Source of the DNA: an uncultured Polaribacter sp.
Lineage (GTDB): Bacteria; Bacteroidota; Bacteroidia; Flavobacteriales; Flavobacteriaceae
DNA length: 64,000 bases
NCBI RefSeq assembly: GCF_947495205.1
Contig: NZ_CANLXV010000011.1
Location: 1 to 64,000, forward strand
Direction of reading: 5' to 3'
Shown: one piece after another, positions 5,309 through 15,054 of the stretch
Numbering within the stretch: the first letter of the stretch is position 1
Layout: each line of letters begins with the position of its first letter
Program-made: the position numbers and the translations under genes
Notes under the pieces: model-generated
Told to the model about the DNA's origin: nothing
What the model saw: only the letters and a program-made list of their open reading frames with translations
Database searches by the model: none

Positions 5309-7708
5309 ATGCCAAAAAATCCTGAATTAGAGCTTGCTTTCGATTTTATAAATAAAACAGATAGAAACCTTTTTATTACAGGTAAAGCAGGTACAGGTAA
5401 AACTACTTTTTTACACAAAATTAAAAACGAATCTTTAAAAAGAATGGTTATTGTTGCACCAACTGGTGTAGCAGCAATCAATGCAAAGGGTGTAACAATT
5501 CACTCGTTTTTTCAAATGCCATTTGGCCCAATTTTACCAAATCAGCCACCAAACAACCAGCAACGTAGATTTTCTAAAACTAAAATAGATATTATAAAAT
5601 CTTTAGATTTAGTAATAATCGATGAAATTTCTATGGTACGTGCAGATCTGTTAGATGGTATAGACCAAGTTTTAAGAAGATACAAAAATAGAAATAAAGT
5701 TTTTGGAGGCGCACAAATTTTAATGATTGGAGATTTGCAACAATTGGCACCTGTAGTAAAACCAAACGAGTGGAGTTTGCTGCAAAACCATTACAAAACA
5801 GTATATTTTTTTAGCAGCAAAGCCTATCAAGAAGCAAATGTGGTTTCTATTGAATTAAAACACATTTACAGACAAAAAAATGCAGATTTTATTAAAATTT
5901 TAAATGAAGTTAGAAATGATGATTTATCTGAATCTTCCGCAGAAATTTTAAATTTAAATTACAATCCGTCTTTCGCGCCAGCAAAAGAAGACGGTTTTAT
6001 AACACTTACAACACATAACAATAGAGCCAATTTAATCAACAATTCAGAGTTGAATAAACTAACAAATAAAAGCGTTTTTTTTAAAGCAGAAATTTCTGGT
6101 AAGTTTAATGAAAACGCCTTTCCTAATGATGAGAATTTAGAATTAAAATTAGGTGCTCAAGTAATGTTTATTAAAAACGATTCTTCTCAAGAAAAAAGAT
6201 ATTTTAATGGTAAAATTGGTATTATTACTGCAATTTCTAAAGAAAACGTAACCGTTAAATGCCCAAATGATACAGAAGAGATTGTAACCGAAAGAGAAAC
6301 GTGGTCTAACATTAATTATACTATAAACGAAGAAACCAAAGCCATAAAAGAAGAATTAATTGGTGCTTTTACCCAAATTCCACTGCGTTTGGCTTGGGCA
6401 ATAACCATTCATAAAAGCCAAGGTTTAACGTTTGAAAAAGCAATTATAGATGCAGAAGCTTCTTTTGCACATGGGCAAACATACGTAGCCTTAAGTAGAT
6501 GTACTTCTTTAGAAGGCTTAGTTTTAAAAACTAAAATTACAAGTAGTGCTATTATTAATGATAGTACCGTGCGCATTTTTAATGAAACCGTAGAAGAAAA
6601 TCACCCAGATGAAAATGTTTTAAACGCCTCAGAAACACAATTTCAGCTCAATTTAATTGCAGAATTGTTAGATTATCAGCCCTTTTTATATCCTATTACA
6701 AGGTTAATAGATATTTTTTACAAAAATAAAACAAGTATTAAAGGTGATGTTATAGACCATTTACAAACCATAAAAGATGATGGAGTAGTGGCATTAATGA
6801 AGGTTGCCAATGGTTTTAAAAACGAATTGTTAAGACTCTCAGAAAACGGTGTTGTGCCAGAAAACAGCACTAAAATTAAAGAAAGATTTGCCAAAGCCGT
6901 GGCCTATTTTTTAAATACCACTAAAACAAATATAGAAAAACCTATAGATGCACTGCAGTTTTCATCTGATAACAAAGCAGTAAAAAAAGATTTTTCTACT
7001 CAGTTTAATGCACTTCAAGAAAAATTAGAAGAAAAATTGTTTGCTTTACAAAAAATGGAAGCTGGTTTTAATACTAAAAATTATTTAGCGGTTAGAGCAA
7101 ATGCAGTTTTACAAAAATTAGCACCAAAAAAGAAAAAAACACTTTCTAAACGTGATCCTATTTTAGCTTTAAAATTAAGAGAGCTGAGAGATGAAATTCG
7201 CGTAGCAGAAAATATTGCAGCTTTTCAAATCTTTACACAAGAATCTCTGTACGCCATGTGCGATACCTTACCAAGAACAACCCAAGAATTAACAGCCATT
7301 AAAGGAATGGGTAAAACAAGAGTTGCTAAATACGGAGAAGAAATTTTAGAACTTATAAACGCCTATTGTCAAGAAAACGGAATCAATACCAACAATCAAC
7401 AAAAAACGGAAGACAAAAAAAATACCAAACAAATTACTTTTGAGCTTTTTAAAGCAGGTTTGTCTATTAAAGAAATTGCAAAAGAACGCAGTTTAACACA
7501 AGGAACTATAGAAAATCATTTGGCAAACTATATTACCACAGGAGATGTAGATGTTTTAGAATTAATTGATTTAAAACGTTATCAAAAAATTAGAAATCAA
7601 ATAGATGCTGCTGGTGAGGTAAAAGGTTTAACAGCTTTAAAAGAAAAAGTAGATGATGATATTACATATATGGAATTAAAAATGGTTTTAATGGCTATGG
7701 AATTGTAA
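5309..7708 (+). CDS. PIF1/RecD-like AAA helicase with HRDC and HTH tail
   Basis: The start is taken at ATG 5309 (MPKNPELELAFDF); a TTG six codons upstream is less likely. Walker A GKAGTGKTT is near residues 25-35, VVIIDEISMV-type Walker B (DLVIIDEISM) near 102, and the UvrD_C_2 motif TIHKSQGLTF near 365, giving a SF1 DNA helicase/ATPase. From about 620 an HRDC domain follows (LRELRDEIRVAENIAAFQIF to GMGKTRVAKYG), and a C-terminal helix-turn-helix module includes LSIKEIAKERSLTQGTIENH. This architecture is widespread in Bacteroidota and points to a role in DNA repair or replication. It is divergent from the recombinase gene, with a 148-bp shared promoter region. Confidence 0.88.
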   Translation: MPKNPELELAFDFINKTDRNLFITGKAGTGKTTFLHKIKNESLKRMVIVAPTGVAAINAKGVTIHSFFQMPFGPILPNQPPNNQQRRFSKTKIDIIKSLDLVIIDEISMVRADLLDGIDQVLRRYKNRNKVFGGAQILMIGDLQQLAPVVKPNEWSLLQNHYKTVYFFSSKAYQEANVVSIELKHIYRQKNADFIKILNEVRNDDLSESSAEILNLNYNPSFAPAKEDGFITLTTHNNRANLINNSELNKLTNKSVFFKAEISGKFNENAFPNDENLELKLGAQVMFIKNDSSQEKRYFNGKIGIITAISKENVTVKCPNDTEEIVTERETWSNINYTINEETKAIKEELIGAFTQIPLRLAWAITIHKSQGLTFEKAIIDAEASFAHGQTYVALSRCTSLEGLVLKTKITSSAIINDSTVRIFNETVEENHPDENVLNASETQFQLNLIAELLDYQPFLYPITRLIDIFYKNKTSIKGDVIDHLQTIKDDGVVALMKVANGFKNELLRLSENGVVPENSTKIKERFAKAVAYFLNTTKTNIEKPIDALQFSSDNKAVKKDFSTQFNALQEKLEEKLFALQKMEAGFNTKNYLAVRANAVLQKLAPKKKKTLSKRDPILALKLRELRDEIRVAENIAAFQIFTQESLYAMCDTLPRTTQELTAIKGMGKTRVAKYGEEILELINAYCQENGINTNNQQKTEDKKNTKQITFELFKAGLSIKEIAKERSLTQGTIENHLANYITTGDVDVLELIDLKRYQKIRNQIDAAGEVKGLTALKEKVDDDITYMELKMVLMAMEL

Positions 7709-7805
7709 AATTCTAACCAAAAACGCAATCTGTTTAACATATATTTAAGATGGCAAACTTTTGGGTTTGCGTAACTTCGGCAAATTATAATTCAAATAAT
7801 TTATC

Positions 7806-10301
7806 ATGATTAAAAATTTACTCGCAAAACTTCTCCTGGTAGTTTTTGTTTTTAGTTTTTCAACAGAAACAAATGCGCAATTCTGGAAGAAAAAGAAAAA
7901 GGCTGTATCCAAAACAGCAGCTAAACCCAAGCCAAAACCTAAAAAAGGCGCAATGCAGCCTTATAGTAAGGTGGTAACAAAAGAGCATAAAACAGACGAT
8001 GGTTTGTTTAAAGTGCATAAAAAGGATGAAAATTACTTATTTGAAATACCAGATACGTTACTTAAAAGAGAAATGTTAATGGTAACTAGAATAGCTAAAA
8101 CTGCTAGTAACATTGGTTTTGGTGGTGGTAAAACCAATACACAAGTATTGCGTTGGGAAAGAAAAAATAAAAACATTTTGTTAAGAGTAGTTTCTCATGA
8201 TGTTGTTGCAGATACACTTTTACCAGTGCATGAAGCTGTGGTAAACTCTAATTTAGAGCCTATTTTATTTTCTTTTCCAATAAAAGCCATTAATAAAGAT
8301 TCTACAGCAACTGTAATAGACGCAACAGCTTTATTTTCTTCGGATGTAAAACCATTAGGTATGCCTAGTTTTTATAGAAGTCGTTATCAAGCATCAAGAG
8401 TAGATAAATCTCGTTCTTATATAGATAGGGTAAGCAGTTACCCAAGAAATATAGAAGTAAGACATGTAAAAACATATTTTGCAAACAGAGCACCATCTAA
8501 TAGTGCAGTGGGTTCTATTACTTTAGAAATGAGCAATTCTATGGTTTTATTACCAAAAGTACCAATGAAACGCAGATATTTTGATGAAAGAGTAGGTTGG
8601 TTTGCAAGAGGACAAACAGATTATGGTTTGCCAGATCAAAAAAGTAAAACAGTAACCTATTTAGATAGATATCGTTTAGAGGTAAAAGATGAAGATATTG
8701 AAAAATTTAAAAGAGGCGAGCTTGTAGAGCCAAAAAAACAAATTGTTTATTATGTAGATAGAGCTACGCCAGAAGAGTGGGTTCCTTATATTATACAAGG
8801 TGTAAACGATTGGCAAGTTGCTTTTGAAGCTGCAGGTTTTAAAAATGCAATTATTGGTAAAAGAGCGCCAACTAAAGAAGAAGATCCAGAATACAGTCCA
8901 GAAGATGTGCGTTATTCTGTTATTAGATATTTAGCTTCTCCAATACCAAATGCAAACGGGCCTCACGTAAGTGATCCAAGATCTGGAGAAATTTTAGAAT
9001 CAGATATCAATTGGTATCATAATGTAATGACGTTATTACACAATTGGTTTTTTATACAAACAGCAGCTATTAATCCAGATGCTAGAAGCAACAATTTTAA
9101 AACAGAAACAATGGGACGTTTAATTCGTTTTGTTTCTTCTCACGAATTAGGGCATACACTAGGCTTACCACATAACATGGGTAGTTCTGTAGCTTATCCT
9201 GTAGACTCTTTACGTTCTGCATCATTTACCAAAAAATATGGTACAGCACCATCTATTATGGATTATGCACGTTTTAATTATATTGCTCAGCCAGAAGATA
9301 AAGGAGTTTCTTTAATGCCAAATGTTGGTGTTTACGATAAATATGCAATTGCTTGGGGTTACAGACCTATTTTAGACAAAACTGCAGAAGAAGAAAAGCC
9401 AATTTTAGATTCTTGGATTTTAAAACATGCAGGAGACCCAATGTACAGATTTGGGCATCAACAAGCTGGTGGTGTTGTAGATCCTAGTTCGCAAACAGAA
9501 GATTTAGGAGATGATGCTATGAAAGCTTCTATGTATGGTATTAAGAATTTAAAAAGAATTTTACCTAATTTAGAAGAATGGACTTCTGAAAAAGGAGAAA
9601 ATTATGATGAATTATCAACCATGTATGGTCAATTATTAGGGCAATTTAATAGATATATGGGGCATGTTTCTGCAAATATTGGTGGTGTTTATGAATATTA
9701 TAAAACTACAGATCAAGAAGGAGCAGTGTATACACATGTAAATAAGGCGAAGCAAAAAGAAGCTTTACAATTTGTTATTGATGAATTATTTAAAACTCCA
9801 AAATGGATGTTAGATGAAAACATTTTTAGCAAAACAGAGTTTTCTGGTTCTGTAGAAAGAGTTAGAGGTTTACAAGCAAGAACCTTAAATAATATTCTTG
9901 ATGCTGGTAGAATGGCAAGAATGATTGAAAACGAAACTGTAAACGGTTCTTCTAAAGCGTATACTTTAGTAAATATGATGAGCGATTTACGCAAAGGTGT
10001 TTGGAGTGAAATTTACAAAGGAAGTTCTATAGATACTTACAGAAGAAATTTACAAAGAGCACATTTAGATAGATTAGATTTTTTATTAAATGAAGCAAGA
10101 GACCAAAGGGGTTTCAATAGCGGTTATTTAAAGAGAAGTGGTATTACCATAAATCAATCTGATGTAAAATCTGTAGCCAGAGGAGAGTTAAAGCGTTTGC
10201 AAAAAGATGTAAAAGCAGCATCTAGAAGAGGTAATACCTTAACACGTTATCACCTGCAAGATGTAGTAGATAGAATTGATATGATTTTAGATCCTAAATA
10301 A
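7806..10301 (+). CDS. Secreted zinc-dependent metalloprotease (DUF5117-type)
   Basis: 831 aa with a signal peptide (about residues 1-26, ending SFSTETNAQF) and a basic, Pro/Lys-rich linker. The zinc site SHELGHTLGLPHN (HExxHxxGxxH) is near residues 443-454. The upstream region, including YYVDRATPEEWVPYIIQGV and the DVRYSVIRYL stretch, matches large secreted Bacteroidota metalloproteases carrying DUF5117/DUF5118-like domains. There is no T9SS C-terminal domain, so the protein is probably periplasmic or outer-membrane associated. It is followed by a clear intrinsic terminator at 10322 and has no operon partner. Substrate unknown. Confidence 0.88.
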   Translation: MIKNLLAKLLLVVFVFSFSTETNAQFWKKKKKAVSKTAAKPKPKPKKGAMQPYSKVVTKEHKTDDGLFKVHKKDENYLFEIPDTLLKREMLMVTRIAKTASNIGFGGGKTNTQVLRWERKNKNILLRVVSHDVVADTLLPVHEAVVNSNLEPILFSFPIKAINKDSTATVIDATALFSSDVKPLGMPSFYRSRYQASRVDKSRSYIDRVSSYPRNIEVRHVKTYFANRAPSNSAVGSITLEMSNSMVLLPKVPMKRRYFDERVGWFARGQTDYGLPDQKSKTVTYLDRYRLEVKDEDIEKFKRGELVEPKKQIVYYVDRATPEEWVPYIIQGVNDWQVAFEAAGFKNAIIGKRAPTKEEDPEYSPEDVRYSVIRYLASPIPNANGPHVSDPRSGEILESDINWYHNVMTLLHNWFFIQTAAINPDARSNNFKTETMGRLIRFVSSHELGHTLGLPHNMGSSVAYPVDSLRSASFTKKYGTAPSIMDYARFNYIAQPEDKGVSLMPNVGVYDKYAIAWGYRPILDKTAEEEKPILDSWILKHAGDPMYRFGHQQAGGVVDPSSQTEDLGDDAMKASMYGIKNLKRILPNLEEWTSEKGENYDELSTMYGQLLGQFNRYMGHVSANIGGVYEYYKTTDQEGAVYTHVNKAKQKEALQFVIDELFKTPKWMLDENIFSKTEFSGSVERVRGLQARTLNNILDAGRMARMIENETVNGSSKAYTLVNMMSDLRKGVWSEIYKGSSIDTYRRNLQRAHLDRLDFLLNEARDQRGFNSGYLKRSGITINQSDVKSVARGELKRLQKDVKAASRRGNTLTRYHLQDVVDRIDMILDPK

Positions 10302-10321
10302 AACGATATTACATTTATTAG

Positions 10322-10350
10322 AAACCACGTTCTTTGGCGTGGTTTTTTTA
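10322..10350 (+). terminator. Intrinsic terminator after metalloprotease
   Basis: Stem AAACCACG/CGTGGTTT with an 8-nt loop, followed by a T-run, 21 bases after the stop codon of the upstream gene. Confidence 0.85.
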
Positions 10351-10484
10351 TGCAATCTATTTTTGCAAATCAATTTGCATAGATTTTTTAAAAATTTATA
10401 GAAAAAAGTATTGGCTAAATACACCTATAATGTAAACCAAAAATTAGTAAGTTTAAAATAATACATCAAATTTAAAAAGTAACC

Positions 10485-10492
10485 TATATTTG
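10485..10492 (+). promoter_or_regulatory. Bacteroidota -7 element TATATTTG upstream of dus gene
   Basis: TATATTTG fits the TAnnTTTG consensus and ends 17 bases before the ATG at 10510, implying a very short leader. The -33 element is not convincing. Confidence 0.45.
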
Positions 10493-10509
10493 CAATTCTA
10501 AAACCGCAA

Positions 10510-11463
10510 ATGAATCACACACTTTTATCATCGCCATTACAAGGTTTTACAGACTTTAAATTTAGAAATGCATTTCATTATTTTTTTGGTGGAATAGATA
10601 CTTTTTATGCGCCTTATATTCGATTAAATGGCAAAATGGTCATCAAAAATTCTTACCAAAGAGATTTGTTGTTAGCGCATAATACTACTCTAAAAGTGAT
10701 ACCTCAAATTATGACTAATGATGCAGATGAGTTTTTGTTTGTTGCTAAATATATAAGAGAATTGGGATATAAAGAACTCAATTGGAATTTAGGTTGTCCA
10801 TATCCAATGGTTACCAAAAGAGGTATGGGATCTGGCTTAATTAGTGATGCCGCAAAAATAGACAGCATTCTTAAAAGAGTGCATAACGAATCTGATGTGT
10901 TGGTTTCTATGAAAATGAGAATGGGTTATGAAAACGCATCAGAAATTTTAGAAACCTTTCCTGTTTTAGATAAATATCCATTAAAAAATATTGCAATTCA
11001 TGCAAGAATTGGCAAGCAATTGTACAAAGGCGGCACAGATTTAGAAGCTTTTCAAAAATGTATAGACCATACAAAACATCATTTATATTATAATGGTGAT
11101 ATTACTTCTGTTACTGCATTTAAAAAGTTAGAAGAACGTTTTCCTGCTATAAATCATTGGATGATTGGTAGAGGTTTAATTGCAGATCCTTTTTTACCAA
11201 GTATGATAAAAAAGCAAACTACAGTTTATCCTAAAAACAGATTTGATGTTTTTGAAGAATTTCACGATAGAATTTACACAGAATACGATGCAGCACTTTC
11301 TGGGCCAACACCTATAAAAATGAAAATGTTAGGCTTTTGGGAGTATTTTTCACAAAGTTTTCAAAATCCGCAGAAAACGTATAAAAAAATTAAAAAAGCT
11401 TCCAACGCAAGGTCGTATCATATTGTAGTTAAAGAAATTTTTAAGGAAGCTAAAAATTTTTAA
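10510..11463 (+). CDS. tRNA-dihydrouridine synthase (Dus/DusC-like)
   Basis: 317 aa FMN enzyme reducing uridine to dihydrouridine in tRNA D-loops. Visible motifs: N-terminal SSPLQGFTDFKFRNAF (FMN phosphate region), active-site cysteine in NLGCPYPMVTKRGMGSGLI near residue 97, SMKMRMGYEN (FMN/substrate), AIHARIGKQLYKGG, YYNGDITS and MIGRGLIADPFL. Length and motif order match DusC-type bacterial enzymes. It appears monocistronic, with its own -7 element at 10485. The target position in tRNA cannot be read from sequence. Confidence 0.93.
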   Translation: MNHTLLSSPLQGFTDFKFRNAFHYFFGGIDTFYAPYIRLNGKMVIKNSYQRDLLLAHNTTLKVIPQIMTNDADEFLFVAKYIRELGYKELNWNLGCPYPMVTKRGMGSGLISDAAKIDSILKRVHNESDVLVSMKMRMGYENASEILETFPVLDKYPLKNIAIHARIGKQLYKGGTDLEAFQKCIDHTKHHLYYNGDITSVTAFKKLEERFPAINHWMIGRGLIADPFLPSMIKKQTTVYPKNRFDVFEEFHDRIYTEYDAALSGPTPIKMKMLGFWEYFSQSFQNPQKTYKKIKKASNARSYHIVVKEIFKEAKNF

Positions 11464-11613
11464 ATACTATAAAGTTTACAAACAAGAATCTTGGCTAAAT
11501 TTTAATGATTTATTAAATTTAAAGTTGTCATTTTTTAAATCAACTTTTTACGAAATTGAGAAATGAATAAATAATGCAAATATTGGTTTTTATATATGGT
11601 TTGGTTTCGTCCT

Positions 11614-12675
11614 TTAATAAAAATATCTTTTTAACTTTAAAAATTGTTTTTCAAATAAATGATAGGAGATTATACTTATGCCTATTGTAATAATTAAAGA
11701 TGTTATTCCTAATAAATACCAATTAGAAAAAGGGAGATAATTAAAAATCTTAATTAGTAATAATATTATAATCGTATGGTATAAATATAATCCATATGTA
11801 TAAACACCTAATTTACTTAACCATAAATTATCATTTATGTGAATAGAGTTATTTCCTAACGTGAAAAGTATAGTAACTGAAAATACAAGGCTTAAGATAA
11901 AAGGAGATATGTGATTAATAAATACGAAGTTAATATTTGGGATTATAAAAACGATTGCAATGGTTAAAATTAAAAAGATATATTTAAAATATTTTGGAAT
12001 TCTTTCTAAATAATCTATAAAACTTTTCTTGTAAATAAAAATATATGCAGGTATTGCTCCAAATGCAAAATAATCTAAATAAGAAAATATATCAATGTGA
12101 ATTATTCCAAAATGAGTGTAAATTTGCCGTGAAATATGAGCAATAATAATGCTGCATATAATAAGATGCGGAATTTTTTTTGGAGAAATAAAATAGAGTA
12201 GTACTCCCCACAAAATATAAAAATGTTCTTCAATACAAAGTGACCACATAACCCTTAAAGGTGCCCCGTCAGGAAAAGTATTTGTCATCATCATTTTATA
12301 ATTTTCTCCAAAGAATATTGATGTCAATAAATCAGGCTTGTATCCTTCATTGTTAAAAGGCAAGTTTAAGGCATTTAATAGATATGGAGATAAATATGCA
12401 AACGCTATCATGAGGTAAAATAATGGCCAAATTCTAAGGATACGTCTTGCGAAAAATTTCTTTAGCGCTATTTTATTTTGGTGTTTTTTTTCATAGATTA
12501 AAATATAAGTAATTAGAAATCCGCTTAAGACAAAAAAGAATGTTACTCCAATTTCTCCACTTTTAAGAAAGAAATCTATATAACAGTTCCCTGTCTTGGG
12601 TAAGTGCAATAAAAAAACCAAAAGAAATGCGAAAAACCTTAAAGCATCAAATGTGTGAAAGTGTTTTCTACTCAT
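11614..12675 (-). CDS. Acyltransferase family 3 membrane protein (OafA/YrhL type)
   Basis: 353 aa with about ten hydrophobic segments. It begins with the family signature FDALRFFAFLLVFLLH, then GEIGVTFFFVLSGFLITYIL and the conserved RRILRIWPLFYLM; WSLCIEEHFYILW follows near residue 145. These integral membrane enzymes transfer acyl groups (often O-acetyl) to surface glycans or lipids, using the conserved histidine and arginines. There is no adjacent glycosyltransferase cluster, so the acceptor is unknown. It lies 32 bases downstream of the MscS-like gene on the same strand. Its more relaxed AT-rich composition and lack of partners could mean lateral acquisition. Confidence 0.9.
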   Translation of the reverse strand: MSRKHFHTFDALRFFAFLLVFLLHLPKTGNCYIDFFLKSGEIGVTFFFVLSGFLITYILIYEKKHQNKIALKKFFARRILRIWPLFYLMIAFAYLSPYLLNALNLPFNNEGYKPDLLTSIFFGENYKMMMTNTFPDGAPLRVMWSLCIEEHFYILWGVLLYFISPKKIPHLIICSIIIAHISRQIYTHFGIIHIDIFSYLDYFAFGAIPAYIFIYKKSFIDYLERIPKYFKYIFLILTIAIVFIIPNINFVFINHISPFILSLVFSVTILFTLGNNSIHINDNLWLSKLGVYTYGLYLYHTIIILLLIKIFNYLPFSNWYLLGITSLIITIGISIISYHLFEKQFLKLKRYFY

Positions 12676-12707
12676 TCTCTACAAATCTTCTTGGATTTAA
12701 TACCTTG

Positions 12708-14363
12708 TTACAATCTATTCTCTTCATTTTTACCTTCTTTAATTTCTTGCGTAAATTCACCTAAAACTTTAGCAATTGCGTTATCAATTCTGGTTTTTTC
12801 TGTATTGTATTTTGGACTCATGTTTTGTTTCTCCGGAAATTGTTCTATAGTAACTGTAGTAGACGGAAACGCAAAATCTACGCCCAATTCACCAGCTAAT
12901 TTTACAATTGCAATATGTAATCTGTGTTTAGAAGATTGTTCTGCACCCCAAGCCAAACTTTTAAAATAAACATTTACCATTACTAGCAGGGCAGAATCTC
13001 CAAAACCAGTAAACTCTACATTATAAGAATCAGATCGCGTTTCTGGATGTGCAATAATTATTTCTCTAACACCTTTTACAAAAGCTTCTATTAATTCTGG
13101 CGGCGTATCATAACGCAAACCTAGATTGGTGCTGTACCTTCTAAACAAACGCAAACCTTTGTTATTAATAACAATTTCTGATAATTTACTATTTGGTATT
13201 TTAAAAACAGAAGTATCTGCAGCTCTAACACTAGTAGATCTAAAACCAACTTTTTCTACAGTACCAACAACCTCTCCAGCCTCAATCCAATCTTCTATAT
13301 GAAAAGGTTTGTCTATAAAAATCATTATCGTACCAATAAGGTTTTTTACCGTGTCTTGAGATGCTAAAGCTACGGCTAAACCACCAATAGTTGCACCAGC
13401 CAACATGGTAGTAGCATTTACGCCAAATAATAATAAAACTCTAAAAACACCAACTATGATTACAATTCCTGTTAAAAAACTATGTAAAATAGGCACCAAT
13501 TGGTCATCTAATCTGCCGTGTGTTCTTTCTGTAAATTCTGCATAAATGCGCATGATTACTTGTACTAATTTTAAGAAAACGTAAATCCAAAAAATGGTTT
13601 TAGCAATATTTAAGGCTAGAAATACAAAGGTATTTATGGCTAAACTAAATTGTAAAGAAGGAAAAAACTTATCTAAAAAAGCAACAGTAACTAATAAACT
13701 AATAGGATGTGCTAACTTTTTAATAACCTTATTTACTTCTAAATTGGTGTTTTTTGTAATTTGTTGTTGTATTTTGAGTAAAATAGCAAAGGCTATTTTT
13801 TTAACAATTAAAAATAAAAGGTAGGTAAGTGCTAACAAAATTAACAATGCAACAAACTGCCAAAGTTCTATACCTAAAAATTTTTTATGACCAGAAACGG
13901 GTATTATTTCTTGTAGCTTTTGCACATACCAAGGAAAAACCTCTTTATACATACTGTCTGTCTTAGCAATAGTTTCTGCAGAATAATACCATTTTCCGTT
14001 TATTTTTTCTACATAAATTTGAGGCATTCTTTGCGGAAACAAAACGTATCTAGAGTATGCAGAATAGCCTGTAGAATCTTTGTATTTTGGGTTTGTAGGC
14101 ACTCTGTTAACATCTACAAACAGACCTTTACCGTCTAAAATTTGTTTAATTTTTATGGCTTTATCTATGGCTTTTTTTTCTGAAATGCCATAAATGGTTT
14201 TTGCCGCTTTTTTTGGCTCGTAAGAATCGGCTTGTAAAAAAAATAAGTGTGTATAAATGGTTGCGTGCGGGTTGCTTAAATCTACTTTTACAGAGTCTTG
14301 TTCTTGATTTTGGGCAATACTAAGAAACGGTGCAAATAATAAAAGAAATAAAAGGTTTTTCAT
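12708..14363 (-). CDS. MscS-family mechanosensitive channel with periplasmic N-domain
   Basis: 551 aa. Signal peptide (residues 1-17, FLLLFAPFLSIAQ), a ~140-residue extracytoplasmic domain, then TM helices at about 165-185, 215-240, 250-275 and 300-350. The last contains the glycine/alanine-rich pore helix (TTMLAGATIGGLAVALASQD), typical of MscS TM3. The beta-domain follows (FHIEDWIEAGEVVGTVEKVGFRSTSVR), then VFKIPNSKLSEIVINN. It probably releases solutes on hypo-osmotic shock. The C-terminus is charged. It stands alone, with the acyltransferase gene downstream. Confidence 0.92.
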   Translation of the reverse strand: MKNLLFLLLFAPFLSIAQNQEQDSVKVDLSNPHATIYTHLFFLQADSYEPKKAAKTIYGISEKKAIDKAIKIKQILDGKGLFVDVNRVPTNPKYKDSTGYSAYSRYVLFPQRMPQIYVEKINGKWYYSAETIAKTDSMYKEVFPWYVQKLQEIIPVSGHKKFLGIELWQFVALLILLALTYLLFLIVKKIAFAILLKIQQQITKNTNLEVNKVIKKLAHPISLLVTVAFLDKFFPSLQFSLAINTFVFLALNIAKTIFWIYVFLKLVQVIMRIYAEFTERTHGRLDDQLVPILHSFLTGIVIIVGVFRVLLLFGVNATTMLAGATIGGLAVALASQDTVKNLIGTIMIFIDKPFHIEDWIEAGEVVGTVEKVGFRSTSVRAADTSVFKIPNSKLSEIVINNKGLRLFRRYSTNLGLRYDTPPELIEAFVKGVREIIIAHPETRSDSYNVEFTGFGDSALLVMVNVYFKSLAWGAEQSSKHRLHIAIVKLAGELGVDFAFPSTTVTIEQFPEKQNMSPKYNTEKTRIDNAIAKVLGEFTQEIKEGKNEENRL

Positions 14364-14458
14364 GTGAATTATTTAGAAGATTGTTAAAAACAAAACACAA
14401 ATTTAAACCTTTTCACTTTTTTAAAGTCAAAGAATTATAAATATTAAATTTAAAAATA

Positions 14459-14878
14459 ATGAAAAAAATAATTAGCGTGTTTGTTTTGGTTTTATTCGTA
14501 AACTTAGGTTTGAACTCTCAAAATAAAGAAAAAAAGGGGTCTTTAAAGAAACAGGTAGAAAGAACTTTAAAAAGAATGACTACAAAATTAGATTTATCTA
14601 AAGACCAACAAAAAAATATAAAGCCACTGCTTTTAAATCAGTTTAAAGATAGAAGGCAAATGATAGAGAAAAGAAAGGAAATGCAAAGTTCTGGAGCAAG
14701 ACCTTCTAAAGAAGAGCGACAATTATTAAAAGCAAACCGTTTAGAAAAGGAAAAGGAGCTATTGGCGAAGATGAAAAATATTTTAACAGCAGAGCAGTAT
14801 GCTAAGTTTTTAAAGATGAATAAAAAAGAAAAACAGAATCAAAAACAAAAACAAAAACAGAAACAAAGAAGACAGTAA
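14459..14878 (+). CDS. Small basic secreted Spy/CpxP-like protein A
   Basis: 139 aa with a signal peptide (MKKIISVFVLVLFVNLGLNSQ) and then a strongly basic, helical body. It contains the LDLSKDQQKNIKPLL and LTAEQYAKFLKM elements that resemble the LTxxQ repeats of Spy/CpxP periplasmic chaperones. The C-terminus is low-complexity KQKQ repeats. A paralogue lies directly downstream (15055-15528), separated by a terminator and a large inverted repeat. A chaperone-like or metal-stress role is possible by analogy only. Confidence 0.8.
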   Translation: MKKIISVFVLVLFVNLGLNSQNKEKKGSLKKQVERTLKRMTTKLDLSKDQQKNIKPLLLNQFKDRRQMIEKRKEMQSSGARPSKEERQLLKANRLEKEKELLAKMKNILTAEQYAKFLKMNKKEKQNQKQKQKQKQRRQ

Positions 14879-14922
14879 AAAAAAAGCAGTTACCTTTTGG
14901 GAAGTGCTGGTCTTTACTACTT

Positions 14923-14954
14923 AACTCAGGTTCTATTAAGAATCTGAGTTTTTT
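14923..14954 (+). terminator. Intrinsic terminator after Spy-like gene A
   Basis: AACTCAG with CTGAGTT around a short inner TTC/GAA pairing, followed by TTTTTT. Confidence 0.8.
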
Positions 14955-14959
14955 ATTAA

Positions 14960-15008
14960 AAAAAAGGTTTAAAATAAAATTTATGCGATTTTATTTTAAA
15001 CCTTTTTT
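14960..15008. repeat. Perfect 21-bp inverted repeat (long AT-rich hairpin)
   Basis: The arms at 14960-14980 and 14988-15008 are exact reverse complements over 21 bases with a 7-nt loop (TTATGCG). The right arm ends in TTTTTT and the left begins AAAAAA, so it could act as a bidirectional terminator. It sits between a normal terminator and the next gene, and is longer than terminators elsewhere in the window. Confidence 0.8.
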
Positions 15009-15054
15009 GTTTGCTTAAGTCTTAAGAGTATAGAAATTTAAAAAACATTAAAAC

